A stretch of 64,000 bases of DNA from Ottowia thiooxydans DSM 14619 (GTDB lineage Bacteria > Pseudomonadota > Gammaproteobacteria > Burkholderiales > Burkholderiaceae_C): assembly GCF_000422885.1 (NCBI RefSeq), contig NZ_AUGX01000025.1, forward strand, positions 21,508 through 85,507, in the 5' to 3' direction. The position numbers and the translations under genes are program-made. The notes below the pieces were generated by a model. The model was not told where the DNA came from and searched no databases. It saw nothing but the letters and a program-made list of their open reading frames with translations. The first letter of the stretch is position 1. Each line of letters opens with the position of its first letter. Shown piece by piece: positions 1 through 8,519 of the stretch.

Positions 1-1
1 G

Positions 2-55
2 GAAGACGAAAAATGGGCGCGCGTTATTCGTGAAGCCAACATCAAACTGGATTGA
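2..55 (+). CDS. Bug/TctC-type substrate-binding protein, C-terminal end only
   Basis: Only the last 17 codons lie in the window (E-D-E-K-W-A-R-V-I-R-E-A-N-I-K-L-D, then TGA). The ending W-x-x-V-I-x-x-A-x-I-K-x-D is typical of the periplasmic tricarboxylate-transporter (Bug/TctC) binding proteins, and three complete members lie elsewhere in the window. The stop overlaps the region of the possible TTG start (52) of the AtuA gene, so the two are probably co-transcribed. The identification rests on a short tail and is tentative. Confidence 0.55.
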   Translation, partial: EDEKWARVIREANIKLD

Positions 56-63
56 GTGAAGCC

Positions 64-1422
64 ATGCAAGCTCAAACGATTCGAATTGGATGCGGCTCTG
101 GTTGGTGGCGTGACCGGGTGGAGCCGGCTGTGGTCAACGCCAGAGACGGGAAGCTGGACTTCCTTTGCTTTGAGACCATGGCGGAAGCCACGGTGTCTTT
201 CGCGCAGACCCGCAAGCGCCAGGACCCCTCCTTCCCCGGCTACGAGACGCTGTTGGAAGAGCGAATGCGCAAGGTCATTCCGCACTGCATGGCCAATGGA
301 ACGCGCATCATCACCAATGGTGGGTGGATCAATCCTCTCGCGGCGGCGCAGGCCACGGCGCGGATTTGTGCGGAGCTGGGGTTTCCCGGCGTCAAGATCA
401 CGGCGGTCATTGGGGATGATTTGAGTGAGCGCGTCTTTACCCTGGCCGACAAGATCATGGAAACGGGCGCACCGGTGAGTACCTTGCGCGAGACCTTGAT
501 CTCCGCAGAGGCCTACGCCGGGGTGGATGGCATTGTGCAGGCGCTCAATGAGGGCGCGCAGATCGTGATCACCGGCCGCGTGTCTGACCCTTCGCTTTTC
601 CTGGCCCCAATGATCCACGCCTTCAATTGGTCAGTGGATGACGCCAACCTCATGGCGCAGGGCTCGGCTGTAGGGCATCTGCTGGAATGCGGCGCGCAAG
701 TCACCGGAGGGTATTTCAGCGACCCTGGCTTCAAGGATGTTCCAGACCCCTGGAATCTTGGGCTACCCATCGCCGAGGTGAGCAGATCAGGAGACACCGT
801 GATCACCAAGGTTGGTGGAACCGGTGGGCGCGTCAATGCGCAGACCGTGAAGGAGCAGATGTTCTATGAGGTCGGAGATCCATCTGCCTATCTCACTCCA
901 GATGCGGTGGTTAATTTCTTGACCGCTCGCGTAGAAGAAATTGGTGAAGACCGTGTGCGCTTTTCTGGCGTTACGGGCCGGCCCAAACCTCAAACGTTGA
1001 AGGTATCCATGGGGTGCAAGGAAGGCTTCATTGGAGAAGATTGGTTCTTCTATGCGGGCCCTGGGGCGCTGGCGCGCGCAAAACTGGCCAAGCGAATGCT
1101 GGAAGAGCGATTCAAGATGGTGGGCTTGGAAGCGCAAGACTTGCGGATTGATTTCCTGGGGGTTAATGCCGTGCACCGGGAGGCCTCACCCCCTGTGGAG
1201 CATGAGCCTTATGAACTCGCCGTGCGGGTGTCGGCGCGAACAAAAACGCGCGAGATGGCGGAAAAAATAGGTGGCGAAGTCGATGGCATGGCGGTATCTG
1301 GCATCGCGGCTACGGGCAAGCGTTTGCCTTTCAACGAGCGCACCCGGGAGGTCATTGGGATCTGGTCCACGCTCGTGGACCGGGGCGCGATTGGTGTTCA
1401 ACTGCATTCGCTTGAAAGCTGA
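64..1422 (+). CDS. AtuA-family (DUF1446) acyclic terpene utilisation-type protein
   Basis: Cytoplasmic protein of about 452 residues matching the AtuA/DUF1446 family along its length: an N-terminal I-R-I-G-C-G-S-G-W segment, then the conserved I-T-N-G-G-W-I-N-P and I-V-I-T-G-R-V-S-D-P stretches. AtuA is needed for citronellol/geraniol catabolism in Pseudomonas but its reaction is not established, and many Burkholderiales carry members beside Bug and CoA-transferase genes. ATG at 64 was chosen; a TTG at 52 is an in-frame alternative, and neither has a strong ribosome-binding site. The ferredoxin-fold domain that often ends AtuA proteins is absent here and is encoded by the next gene, 2 bp downstream. 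The substrate is unknown. Confidence 0.85.
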   Translation: MQAQTIRIGCGSGWWRDRVEPAVVNARDGKLDFLCFETMAEATVSFAQTRKRQDPSFPGYETLLEERMRKVIPHCMANGTRIITNGGWINPLAAAQATARICAELGFPGVKITAVIGDDLSERVFTLADKIMETGAPVSTLRETLISAEAYAGVDGIVQALNEGAQIVITGRVSDPSLFLAPMIHAFNWSVDDANLMAQGSAVGHLLECGAQVTGGYFSDPGFKDVPDPWNLGLPIAEVSRSGDTVITKVGGTGGRVNAQTVKEQMFYEVGDPSAYLTPDAVVNFLTARVEEIGEDRVRFSGVTGRPKPQTLKVSMGCKEGFIGEDWFFYAGPGALARAKLAKRMLEERFKMVGLEAQDLRIDFLGVNAVHREASPPVEHEPYELAVRVSARTKTREMAEKIGGEVDGMAVSGIAATGKRLPFNERTREVIGIWSTLVDRGAIGVQLHSLES

Positions 1423-1424
1423 CT

Positions 1425-1784
1425 ATGGAAATAGCACTGCGCTACCTTGCCCACAGCCGTTCGGGAGACAAGGGCAATATCTTTAACGTGGGCGTCTTCG
1501 CCTATGAGCCGTCTGCCTATCCGTATCTGGTGGAACAGCTCACCGCTGAAAAAGTCTGCGCCTTTTACAAGGTGGCCGAGCGTGTAGACCGCCACCTTGC
1601 AGACAACATCTGCGGCATGAATTTTGTGATGCACAACGCATTGGCAGGTGGGGTGTCGCGCACCCTGGCTTTGGACAACTATGGAAAAGCCATGTCCAGC
1701 GCGATCTTGCGCATGCCCATCGATCTGCCCGAGGAGCTGGCGGAGCAGGCGCTGAAGCGATTTTCAGCGGTACTCCAAAGCTGA
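1425..1784 (+). CDS. AtuA-like ferredoxin-fold protein (partner of AtuA)
   Basis: A 119-residue protein whose start A-L-R-Y-L-A-H-S-R-S-G-D-K-G-N and later N-F-V-M-H-N-A-L-A-G-G-V are hallmarks of the AtuA-like ferredoxin-fold domain. In many genomes this domain is fused to the C-terminus of AtuA; here it is a separate gene 2 bp after the AtuA stop, so the two products very probably form one complex. It contains no iron-sulfur cysteine motif despite the fold name. Function beyond association with AtuA is unknown. Confidence 0.85.
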   Translation: MEIALRYLAHSRSGDKGNIFNVGVFAYEPSAYPYLVEQLTAEKVCAFYKVAERVDRHLADNICGMNFVMHNALAGGVSRTLALDNYGKAMSSAILRMPIDLPEELAEQALKRFSAVLQS

Positions 1785-1828
1785 TCAACGTGCGTTGGCG
1801 GGCCTGTGGTCCATAGATGCACACATTA

Positions 1829-1862
1829 GCTCGCACTGACTCTATGAACCTTCAGTGCGAGC
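1829..1862. terminator. Perfect 11-bp inverted repeat after the AtuA genes
   Basis: GCTCGCACTGA (1829-1839) and its exact complement (1852-1862) are separated by a 12-nt loop. It lies 45 bp after the AtuA-like stop codon and before the next gene. There is no T-run after it, so it is either a weak or Rho-assisted terminator or an mRNA-stabilising hairpin. Confidence 0.45.
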
Positions 1863-1950
1863 GCGAGAAGTAAAGACGGGCGAGATCGCGTTTCACGCCC
1901 TGCACTAGTCGTATCATTAGTGTTACTTTTTTTTGTGCGCCGCCTTTTCT

Positions 1951-2694
1951 ATGGAAGAGAACACTCCCAACGAACGGCCCATCAGCCCGCCTGTCGAGAC
2001 CGGAAACTCGCCCACGCGCTGGATCGTTGTCTTTTTTGCCCTGGCGCTTTTGGTGCTGGGCGGATACGAGGGCTACCGGTGGTGGTCAGCCAGCGCTGAG
2101 CGCGCTGAAACCGCAACTACCGAACCCGTGGCAGAAGTAGCGCCTGCAGTGCCCTCTATAGCTTCGGCACCGGCAGCAGCGCCCCAGCCAGTGCCCGTGC
2201 AGCCAGCGCAGGCCAGCCCCCCACCTGTGACAGAAGCCGGCATTCAGGCCCCTGCCGTGGTTGGCACCAACATCATCAACAAGTGCCAGCTGGATGGGCA
2301 GGTGACCTTCACCAATGAGCCTTGCCCGGAAGGTGCGGTAGCGGTGATCACTCCAGCAGAAGCCACGGCGATGGACCCCAATGGTGTTTCTGGCTCCACC
2401 GGCGACAAAGCCTCAACGGATATCGCGCGAGCCCCTCTTGGCGGAGAGCCTAGCCAGCAAGAGGCCGAGTGTCGCTACCTGGCAGCGGAGATCACGCGCC
2501 TGAACTATGAATTCCAGCAATCGCTCCCGCCGCCGGTGCTCGATCAGATTGCCACCCGTCTCAAAGGCACGCGTGATCGCAGTGCGGGTTTGAAGTGTGC
2601 TGGCGCTCCCAAGGAGGCTGCTTCCAAACCGGCACCTTCCACACGTCGTGCGGCTTCTGCGCCGGCATCTAAGATGTTGGAAGAGAAGGGCTGA
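1951..2694 (+). CDS. Membrane-anchored DUF4124-like protein, function unknown
   Basis: About 247 residues. A proline-rich cytoplasmic start is followed by one hydrophobic segment (roughly residues 25-42), a long Ala/Pro/Val-rich linker (about 50-105) and a small domain N-K-C-Q-L-D-G-Q-V-T-F-T-N-E-P-C-P typical of DUF4124, a periplasmic domain with a conserved cysteine pair. The C-terminal part (about 175-247) is charged and Ala/Lys-rich, with two further cysteines. ATG at 1951 is preferred to the TTG at 1933. It stands alone between the AtuA operon and a convergent gene; no partner is suggested by context. Confidence 0.7.
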   Translation: MEENTPNERPISPPVETGNSPTRWIVVFFALALLVLGGYEGYRWWSASAERAETATTEPVAEVAPAVPSIASAPAAAPQPVPVQPAQASPPPVTEAGIQAPAVVGTNIINKCQLDGQVTFTNEPCPEGAVAVITPAEATAMDPNGVSGSTGDKASTDIARAPLGGEPSQQEAECRYLAAEITRLNYEFQQSLPPPVLDQIATRLKGTRDRSAGLKCAGAPKEAASKPAPSTRRAASAPASKMLEEKG

Positions 2695-2754
2695 TACCGA
2701 AAGGCGGTTCATCGAATGAACGCCATTCGTTATGAGCCCACTGAAGCTTAGCTG

Positions 2755-3909
2755 TCAGCTCCCCGTACCAGCGTATTCCGCGCGAATCTCGTCAGTGTGC
2801 TGACCCAGACCAGGCGGCGCGCGGCGGACTGCAAAGCCCTCACCGTTCAGCCGGATGGGAGAGGTGAAGGTCTGCGTTTTCTGGCCGTTGGGCAATTCCA
2901 GCGGCTGCACCCAACCCATATGAATAGCTTGTGGATCAGCCAGCGCGGCTGCGTAGTCGTTGATGCGGGCATGGGGAACACCGGCTGCGTTGAAGGCGTT
3001 GATCCAGTGGTCCACCGGCTTGGTGGTGAACTCAGCTTCCAGCAGGTCTTTCAGCGCCCCCTGGTTCTTGGCTCGATCGGTGGTGGTGAGAAAGCGGGCG
3101 TCTTCAGCCAATTGCGGCATGCTCACTACGCGCAGCACATCCAGCCACAGCTTGTGGTTACCCGCCGCAATGGCGAAATAGCCATCTTTCGCCGCGAACG
3201 CCTGATATGGCGCGTTGCGCGGGTGAGCAGAGCCCAGCTTGCCCGGGCTGCGACCATTGCCAAAGAATTCGCTGGTCTGCAAAGCGGCAATACCCAGCGT
3301 GCACCCAAACATGGGAATATCAATGTGCGCACCCTTACCCCCGGCCCGCACGTGTACCAGCATCGATGCGATTGAAAAGGCCGCATACAGGCCGGAGGCG
3401 AAGTCCGACACGGGCACGCCGCATTTCACCGGCGCTCCATCAGGCTCGCCGGTGACACTCATCACCCCTGCAGCCGCCTGAATGGTGAGATCGAAGCCGC
3501 CTTCGCCTGAGCGTGGGCCACTTTGCCCGTATGCGGAGATGGAGCAATACACCAAGGAGGGCTTTTCAACCGACATGGCGGCGTGGCCCAGGCCCAGCCT
3601 ATCCATCACCCCCGGGCGGTTGTTCTCCACCACCACTTCGGCCTCCAAGATGAGCTTGCGTGCCAGCGCCACGTCCGTGGCGTCTTTGAGGTTCAGAACC
3701 GCCGAGCGTTTGTTCCTGTTGAGCGAAGCAAAGTTCTCGCTATAGCCATTGTTCAGCGGCGGCCATTGGCGAAGGCCATCGCCTGCGGGCGGTTCGATCT
3801 TCACGACCTCAGCGCCCATATCTGACAGCAGCATGGTGGAGAAAGGGCCTGAGGCGGTAGAGCAAAACTCCACCACGCGGACACCGGCAAGGGGCAACAA
3901 AGCGTTCAT
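2755..3909 (-). CDS. CaiB/BaiF family III CoA-transferase
   Basis: 384 residues, normal length for the family. The opening L-P-L-A-G-V-R-V-V-E-F, the D-M-G-A-E-V-V-K-I-E-P-P block and the R-N-K-R-S segment are the standard N-terminal signature, and the G-F-D-L-T-I-Q-A segment carries the conserved Asp expected to form the acyl anhydride. Such enzymes move CoA between carboxylic acids in the cytoplasm; the substrate cannot be read from sequence. It is the last gene of a minus-strand set (amidohydrolase, ornithine cyclodeaminase-like, PLP lyase, this gene), 32 bp after the PLP lyase, so it probably activates an acid intermediate of that pathway. Confidence 0.88.
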   Translation of the reverse strand: MNALLPLAGVRVVEFCSTASGPFSTMLLSDMGAEVVKIEPPAGDGLRQWPPLNNGYSENFASLNRNKRSAVLNLKDATDVALARKLILEAEVVVENNRPGVMDRLGLGHAAMSVEKPSLVYCSISAYGQSGPRSGEGGFDLTIQAAAGVMSVTGEPDGAPVKCGVPVSDFASGLYAAFSIASMLVHVRAGGKGAHIDIPMFGCTLGIAALQTSEFFGNGRSPGKLGSAHPRNAPYQAFAAKDGYFAIAAGNHKLWLDVLRVVSMPQLAEDARFLTTTDRAKNQGALKDLLEAEFTTKPVDHWINAFNAAGVPHARINDYAAALADPQAIHMGWVQPLELPNGQKTQTFTSPIRLNGEGFAVRRAPPGLGQHTDEIRAEYAGTGS

Positions 3910-3941
3910 GAGCTAAGTGGGTATTGAATTAAAAAAGAGAA

Positions 3942-5135
3942 TCAGGATGCGATTGCAGCCATAGCGGCAAAGCCGTCTTCGAGATCGGCAATAAGTTCTG
4001 CGGGGTTGTCTAGACCCGCATGCACGCGGATCAAGGGGCCGCCTGACCAGGGGGCCGCAGTGCGCAAGCCTGCCAGGTTGCCCGGCATGATCAGGCTCTC
4101 AAAGCCACCCCAGGAAAATCCCAGTTTGAAGTGCTTGCGGTGATCACACAGCGCACTGACCTGCTCAGCGGTGGCCGCGCGCAGCTCAAACGAGAACAGG
4201 CCGCTGGCGCCACGGAAGTCGCGTTTCCACAGGGCGTGCTGTGGGTGCGAAGGCAGTGCTGGGTGAAGCACGCGGGCTACTTCGGGGCGTGACTGCAGCC
4301 ATTGAGCCAGCGTGATGCCATGGCTCTCGTGCGCACGCATGCGCACTTCCAGGGTGCGCATGCCGCGCATGATGAGCCACGCGTCATCGCCCCCTACGCA
4401 CAAGCCCTGCTGCCGCACAGACTGGTGCAGCTTGGGCCACAACTCTTCACGCACCACGGCGGCGCCCATCAGCACGTCTGCATGGCCGCTCCAGTATTTG
4501 GTGAGGGGAATAACCGAGATGTCCACGCCCCAATCAAACGGGCGAGCCAGCACGGGGGATGCCCATGCGTTGTCAATCGCCGTCAGAATGCCGTGCCGCT
4601 TCGCGACGGCGCAGATGGCTGGTACGTCCTGAATTTCAAAGGTGTAGCTCCCCGGGCTTTCCAGGTAGATCATGCGGGTGTTGGGCTGCAGCAGCTCTTC
4701 AATCGCTGCGCCCACGCAGGGATCGTAGAAAGTGGTCTGCACCCCAAAGCGAGCAAGCATGCCCTGCACAAACAGGCGCGCCGGGCCGTACACCGAATCG
4801 CTCATCAGTAAATGATCGCCAGGCGAGAGAAAGGCGAACAGGGTGGCCGCAATGGCGGACAAGCCACTTGGCATCAGGGCTGCACGTGCCGCGTGCGGGC
4901 CGGCTTCCAGCTGTGCCACGGCCTCGGCCAGTGCAAAGGTGGTTGGCGTGCCTGCGGTGGCGTAATTGGCCGCACGCCGTTGGCCCGCCGCTGTGGCGGT
5001 CACCTCAGCGCGCATGTCCGCCACGTTGGAAAACAGCACGCTGGAAGCCCGCCATACCGGCAGGTTCACGCTTTCGTACGGTTTGCCAGGATCGCGTGCG
5101 ATCGAAACAACGTCCAAATCAGTGTCTTTTTTCAT
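3942..5135 (-). CDS. metC: Cystathionine beta-lyase / Cys-Met metabolism PLP enzyme
   Basis: About 397 residues from the ATG at 5135 (M-K-K-D-T-D-L-D-V-V). The fold-type I trans-sulfuration signature is clear: the pyridoxal-phosphate lysine in P-L-T-K-Y-W-S-G-H, the aspartate in A-I-D-N-A-W-A-S-P, and the C-terminal S-W-G-G-F-E-S-L. This pattern fits cystathionine beta-lyase (cystathionine to homocysteine, pyruvate and ammonia), but neighbours are catabolic genes, so it may act as a C-S or C-N lyase on a related substrate. It starts 62 bp after the ornithine-cyclodeaminase-like gene. The gene symbol is by family only. Confidence 0.8.
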   Translation of the reverse strand: MKKDTDLDVVSIARDPGKPYESVNLPVWRASSVLFSNVADMRAEVTATAAGQRRAANYATAGTPTTFALAEAVAQLEAGPHAARAALMPSGLSAIAATLFAFLSPGDHLLMSDSVYGPARLFVQGMLARFGVQTTFYDPCVGAAIEELLQPNTRMIYLESPGSYTFEIQDVPAICAVAKRHGILTAIDNAWASPVLARPFDWGVDISVIPLTKYWSGHADVLMGAAVVREELWPKLHQSVRQQGLCVGGDDAWLIMRGMRTLEVRMRAHESHGITLAQWLQSRPEVARVLHPALPSHPQHALWKRDFRGASGLFSFELRAATAEQVSALCDHRKHFKLGFSWGGFESLIMPGNLAGLRTAAPWSGGPLIRVHAGLDNPAELIADLEDGFAAMAAIAS

Positions 5136-5196
5136 CGAAGGGAAATGTGGGTTCAACGGACCGCGCGAAGCGGGGGAGCGTGGGGGCCAACAACGC

Positions 5197-6165
5197 TTAG
5201 GACCATGACACAAGCTTCCCTAAACCTGAGGCAAGCGCTTTGTCGGCGGCCAACTCGATGGCACCCAAATCAAGCGCGCCAAATCCAAGCGATTTGTAGA
5301 GCGTGATCTCGTCCGTGCTGACGCGCCCCTGGGCGCAGCCCAGCAGCACTTCACCCAGCTCAGCCCGGATATGCTGCTCGGTGATGGCACCGGCGGCGAT
5401 GGCCCGGCGTACATCACCCGATTCAGCCAGCGCGGCGTCTCTGCGGTCTACAAACAAAAGCGCTGCGGCCATCAGTGCGGGATCAATCTCGCAGGCAGCA
5501 GGCGTGCTGGAGCCCACCGCGTTCACATGGCAGCCTGGAGCGATCCACTCTTTCTTCAGGATGGGATCATGCGCTGCGGTAACCGTGCACACCACATCGG
5601 CATCACGCACAGCGGCTTCGATGCTGGTGAAGGGCTCGCACCCCATCTCACGCGCCAGTTCTGCGGCTTTCTCCGGCGAGCGGCCCCAGAGGCGGATCTG
5701 CGCGTTAGGCAAGATGGCTCTCATGGCAGCGGCATGAGTGCGGCCTTGCACCCCGGCGCCAATGATGGCCACCGTGCGCGCATCCGGCCGGGCGAACGCG
5801 CGGGTGGCTAGCGCGGTGGTGGCTGCAGTCCGCAAGGTGGTCAGCTCAGGAGCATCTGCAATGGCCAGCACCTGGCCGTTGTCTCCATCGTGCAGCAACA
5901 CCACGCCTTGCAAGGGGTCCAGGCCTACTGCAGAGTTCTGCGGTGTGACCACCATTTGCTTAAGACACCACCGGCGCGGGGATTTCATGCGCAGCGTGGG
6001 CATGAGCGTCATTCCGTTGGGGCTCTCGCCTTCCGGACGCACGCGTGTTCGTACGGGGGCGTAGAAGCCACCTTCTGCGGTGTCCATGAAGACCTGGCGC
6101 ATGGCTTCCACGCAATCCGCGGTGGTCAGCACGGCACGCAGGGTAGGCGCGTCCAGTAGGATCAT
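5197..6165 (-). CDS. Ornithine cyclodeaminase / mu-crystallin family protein
   Basis: 322 residues with the family's N-terminal substrate half and a central NAD(P)-binding glycine motif (V-A-I-I-G-A-G-V-Q-G-R-T-H). The family includes ornithine cyclodeaminase, alanine dehydrogenase and ketimine reductases; specificity cannot be assigned. Its start overlaps the stop of the upstream amidohydrolase by 4 bp (6162-6165), showing translational coupling. With the PLP lyase and CoA-transferase downstream it suggests catabolism of a nitrogen-containing acid. Confidence 0.85.
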   Translation of the reverse strand: MILLDAPTLRAVLTTADCVEAMRQVFMDTAEGGFYAPVRTRVRPEGESPNGMTLMPTLRMKSPRRWCLKQMVVTPQNSAVGLDPLQGVVLLHDGDNGQVLAIADAPELTTLRTAATTALATRAFARPDARTVAIIGAGVQGRTHAAAMRAILPNAQIRLWGRSPEKAAELAREMGCEPFTSIEAAVRDADVVCTVTAAHDPILKKEWIAPGCHVNAVGSSTPAACEIDPALMAAALLFVDRRDAALAESGDVRRAIAAGAITEQHIRAELGEVLLGCAQGRVSTDEITLYKSLGFGALDLGAIELAADKALASGLGKLVSWS

Positions 6166-7367
6166 GGGCGACTCCGGATGAAATCAGGCCCGCAGCAATT
6201 CACCACGGGGCGCAGGCGCGGAGGAGGCGTCTGCCGGCTGCGCCCGGAAACAACGGCTTGGCCATCGATCAGCACATGGGTGATGCCTGGCAGATCGCCA
6301 TGGGCCACAGCGTCTGCGAGCGAGGTGCCGGCAGAGCCTTCCACCGGGCCGCACAAGGCCAGATCGGCGGGCCGTCCGGGAGCCAGAATGCCTTCTTGCA
6401 ACCCGTGGGCACGGCCGGTGTTGCCGGTGGCCACTGCAATGGCCACCGCTGGCGAGAGGCCACACATCGAGGATAGAAAGAGAATGTTGCGCCAGGCGCC
6501 GCGTGGAATGATGCCTGTGCCGCCAGGGGTGTCGCTGCCCAAGGTCAAGCGATCGAGCCGGCCGCGCTCCACCAGGCGCCGCACCGCGCGATGGCCCGAG
6601 GCGTAGTTGCCGGAGGAGCAGATTTCAAGAGGAAACTCCAGCTCATCAATCACGCGGTCAAGGTCTTCATCGCACATAGGGATGGGGCCGCCCGAGACAT
6701 GCGCCGCAATGTCTGGCTGCAACCAGGACAAGATTTCGAAGCCGCAAATCTGGCTCACGCCCGAACGTGACACGCCTCCGGTATGCACCTTGCTCCGCAG
6801 CCCGCGCTCACGGGCCCAACGCACATAGCGCTTGGCCTCCTCAGGGTCTTGCGCAAATGGATAGAACAGAAACTTCACCAGCTTTGCGCCTGCTCGTGCA
6901 AGGCGATCAAAGTGAGCTTCTGTCATGCCCGGCACCAACAATGCAGTGCCCGCATGAAGCTTGACACCACTGGCGCGGTCATTGGCAAAGGTATTGGCAG
7001 TGACTTCGGCGAGCGAGGTGATGAGATCGGGCGTTAAATTTCCATAATCCAACCCGGGCATGTGCAATTCACCGGCAGAGAGCATGGTGGTCGTGCCGCC
7101 ATGCAGGTAATTGCTCACCCAGCCTATGGCATCTTGCGTGGGCGTCCATTCGCCGGCCACGGGGTGCACGTGGCCATCAATCAAACCGGGGACCACGGCA
7201 AGGCCACCCGCATCAATGACGGTATCAAACCCTTCATGAGAGCTTGGGTCCAGGGCCTCAACGAGCCCCTTGGCAATGGCAATGGACTTGACCGGCAAGC
7301 TGGGCTGCGCCAGATCGCCCGTATAGAACTCTCCAATGTTGTGGATCAAAACACGCTGCATCACCAT
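6162..7367 (-). CDS. Amidohydrolase-superfamily protein (enamidase-like)
   Basis: 401 residues. The metal-binding strand of the superfamily is visible as V-V-P-G-L-I-D-G-H-V-H-P, followed by G-G-T-T-T-M, a middle lysine/His region (K-L-V-K-F-L-F-Y-P-F; K-V-H-T-G-G), and L-G-S-D-T-P-G-G near the end with the conserved aspartate. General layout resembles enamidase and related cyclic-amide hydrolases; the substrate is unproven. Start at 7367 has a good ribosome-binding site (AAGGAG, 2-7 bp upstream). First gene of the minus-strand set, divergent from the IclR gene, with a MITE-like repeat and a palindromic operator in the shared 243-bp gap. Confidence 0.8.
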   Translation of the reverse strand: MVMQRVLIHNIGEFYTGDLAQPSLPVKSIAIAKGLVEALDPSSHEGFDTVIDAGGLAVVPGLIDGHVHPVAGEWTPTQDAIGWVSNYLHGGTTTMLSAGELHMPGLDYGNLTPDLITSLAEVTANTFANDRASGVKLHAGTALLVPGMTEAHFDRLARAGAKLVKFLFYPFAQDPEEAKRYVRWARERGLRSKVHTGGVSRSGVSQICGFEILSWLQPDIAAHVSGGPIPMCDEDLDRVIDELEFPLEICSSGNYASGHRAVRRLVERGRLDRLTLGSDTPGGTGIIPRGAWRNILFLSSMCGLSPAVAIAVATGNTGRAHGLQEGILAPGRPADLALCGPVEGSAGTSLADAVAHGDLPGITHVLIDGQAVVSGRSRQTPPPRLRPVVNCCGPDFIRSRP

Positions 7368-7391
7368 TACTCCTTAAGTTTGTCGAAGCCA

Positions 7392-7556
7392 AGGAGGCTG
7401 TCGGACTTGGAAATCGCCGGCTGCAAATGGGCCGCAGCGGTCCATTTTTCACCGTCTTTTTGACCCATAGCTTGGCTATGGGCCTGCAAATCCAGCGAAA
7501 ACTGTCCTCGCTGGGGCCCATTTTCGCTATCGGCGCTCCAAGTCAGACAGCCTCCT
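7392..7556. repeat. 165-bp MITE-like element with 20-bp terminal inverted repeats
   Basis: The left end (7392-7411, begins AGGAGGCTGTCGG) and right end (7537-7556, ends CAGACAGCCTCCT) are inverted copies with one mismatch. Inside is a second inverted repeat (CCCATAGC/CTATGGG around 7464-7482). It carries no gene and sits in the promoter region between the amidohydrolase and IclR genes. Form and size fit a non-autonomous mobile element; no clear target duplication was seen. Confidence 0.7.
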
Positions 7557-7566
7557 AGACGTTAAT

Positions 7567-7583
7567 GACCGATAATCGGACAT
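7567..7583. promoter_or_regulatory. Palindromic operator candidate upstream of IclR gene
   Basis: TGACCGATAATCGGACA is a near-perfect 17-bp inverted repeat 28 bp before the IclR start codon and in the gap shared with the amidohydrolase operon. It resembles the IclR-family PcaR site (GTTCGATAATCGCAC, from memory of the literature) and matches sites at 10390-10425, 35686-35722 and 44041-44076. Autoregulation is inferred. Confidence 0.6.
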
Positions 7584-7610
7584 CATCTCCATAGGCACCA
7601 TCACTGAGTT

Positions 7611-8327
7611 ATGCCCGAAATTTCCAAGACAGCCGATCAGGCGCTCGTCCTGCTGGCCTATATTGCCGAACACGGTCCGCTGGGAACCACCGATCTCGCA
7701 CGTGTTCTCGACATGCATCGCACCGTAGTGCATCGGCTGCTTGCAACGCTCCAGGGGCGCGGCTTTGTGCGCCGCGTGGAGGCAGGTTACTTGCCTGGCA
7801 CGGCGCTTTTGCACCTGGCGCAGTTTGTGGAACCCGAGCTGATCGCGTCGGCCCGCCCTATCCTGGACACGTTGGCTCAGGAGTTTGGCGAGACCTTCAT
7901 TCTGACCGCCTTGCAAGGCAGCCATGAGGCGATCCAGATCGAGCAGGCCGTGGGCGGCCATCATTTCATGCGGGTGCAATTGACGCGAGGCTTTCGCCAC
8001 CCTCTCTCCAAGGGGGCCAGTGGGCGCTCCATCCTGGCCTTTTGCGAAGCTCCCACGGTTGCGTACGCGTTGCAGCATTCCGAAGACCCGGATCACTTGT
8101 CTCAATTGCTGAGCGAAGTGCGCGAATTGGGTTACGCCGTATCGCACGACGAGCTCTCGCCGGGCGTGCACGGTGTGTCCGTGCCCATCATGCAGGATAA
8201 GTTGCCCATCGCCTCGATTGGCGTGGTTTACCCGGCTGTACGTGCCGAGGCGGTGGAGACCTATGTCAAGGCACTTAAAAAAGCCGCCACAGCCATTGCT
8301 CGCGCCCTCAAGCAGCAGAGCGCCTGA
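7611..8327 (+). CDS. IclR-family transcriptional regulator
   Basis: 238 residues. The N-terminal winged helix-turn-helix (about residues 8-60; G-T-T-D-L-A-R-V-L-D-M-H-R-T-V-V-H-R-L-L) is followed by the IclR effector domain (about 75-235) with R-G-F-R-H-P-L-S-K-G-A-S-G-R and a late G-V-V-Y-P segment. IclR regulators usually control adjacent catabolic genes in response to small organic acids. It is divergent from the amidohydrolase operon. The palindrome just upstream recurs at three other promoters of the window, so this protein is the best candidate for a window-wide regulator. Confidence 0.92.
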   Translation: MPEISKTADQALVLLAYIAEHGPLGTTDLARVLDMHRTVVHRLLATLQGRGFVRRVEAGYLPGTALLHLAQFVEPELIASARPILDTLAQEFGETFILTALQGSHEAIQIEQAVGGHHFMRVQLTRGFRHPLSKGASGRSILAFCEAPTVAYALQHSEDPDHLSQLLSEVRELGYAVSHDELSPGVHGVSVPIMQDKLPIASIGVVYPAVRAEAVETYVKALKKAATAIARALKQQSA

Positions 8328-8399
8328 GACCAAGGCACACCGGAGCTGAACCTGGTTGCGATTGCCTGTGCGCCGCGCTTTCATACCAAGCCGCTCGGA

Positions 8400-8500
8400 A
8401 ACACAAATCCGTTCACGCTGAGCCTGTGGAAGCGCTGCGCGAGGCTTCGACCCTTCGTCAAGCTCAGGACAGGCCAAGCTCAGCCCGAACGGTGTGGGTG
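8400..8500. repeat. REP-like dispersed repeat
   Basis: An intergenic stretch made of half-palindromes such as CCGTTCACGCTGAGCCTGT, CTTCGTCAAGCTCAGGACA and AAGCTCAGCCCGAACGGT. The same units occur near 7374, 35846-35960, 40876-40905 and 61747-61800. This is the common CTGAGC-TTGTCGAAGC type extragenic repeat of beta/gammaproteobacteria. It separates the convergent IclR and DUF2783 genes. Confidence 0.6.
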
Positions 8501-8519
8501 GAGTGAACGCAATGCGGTA

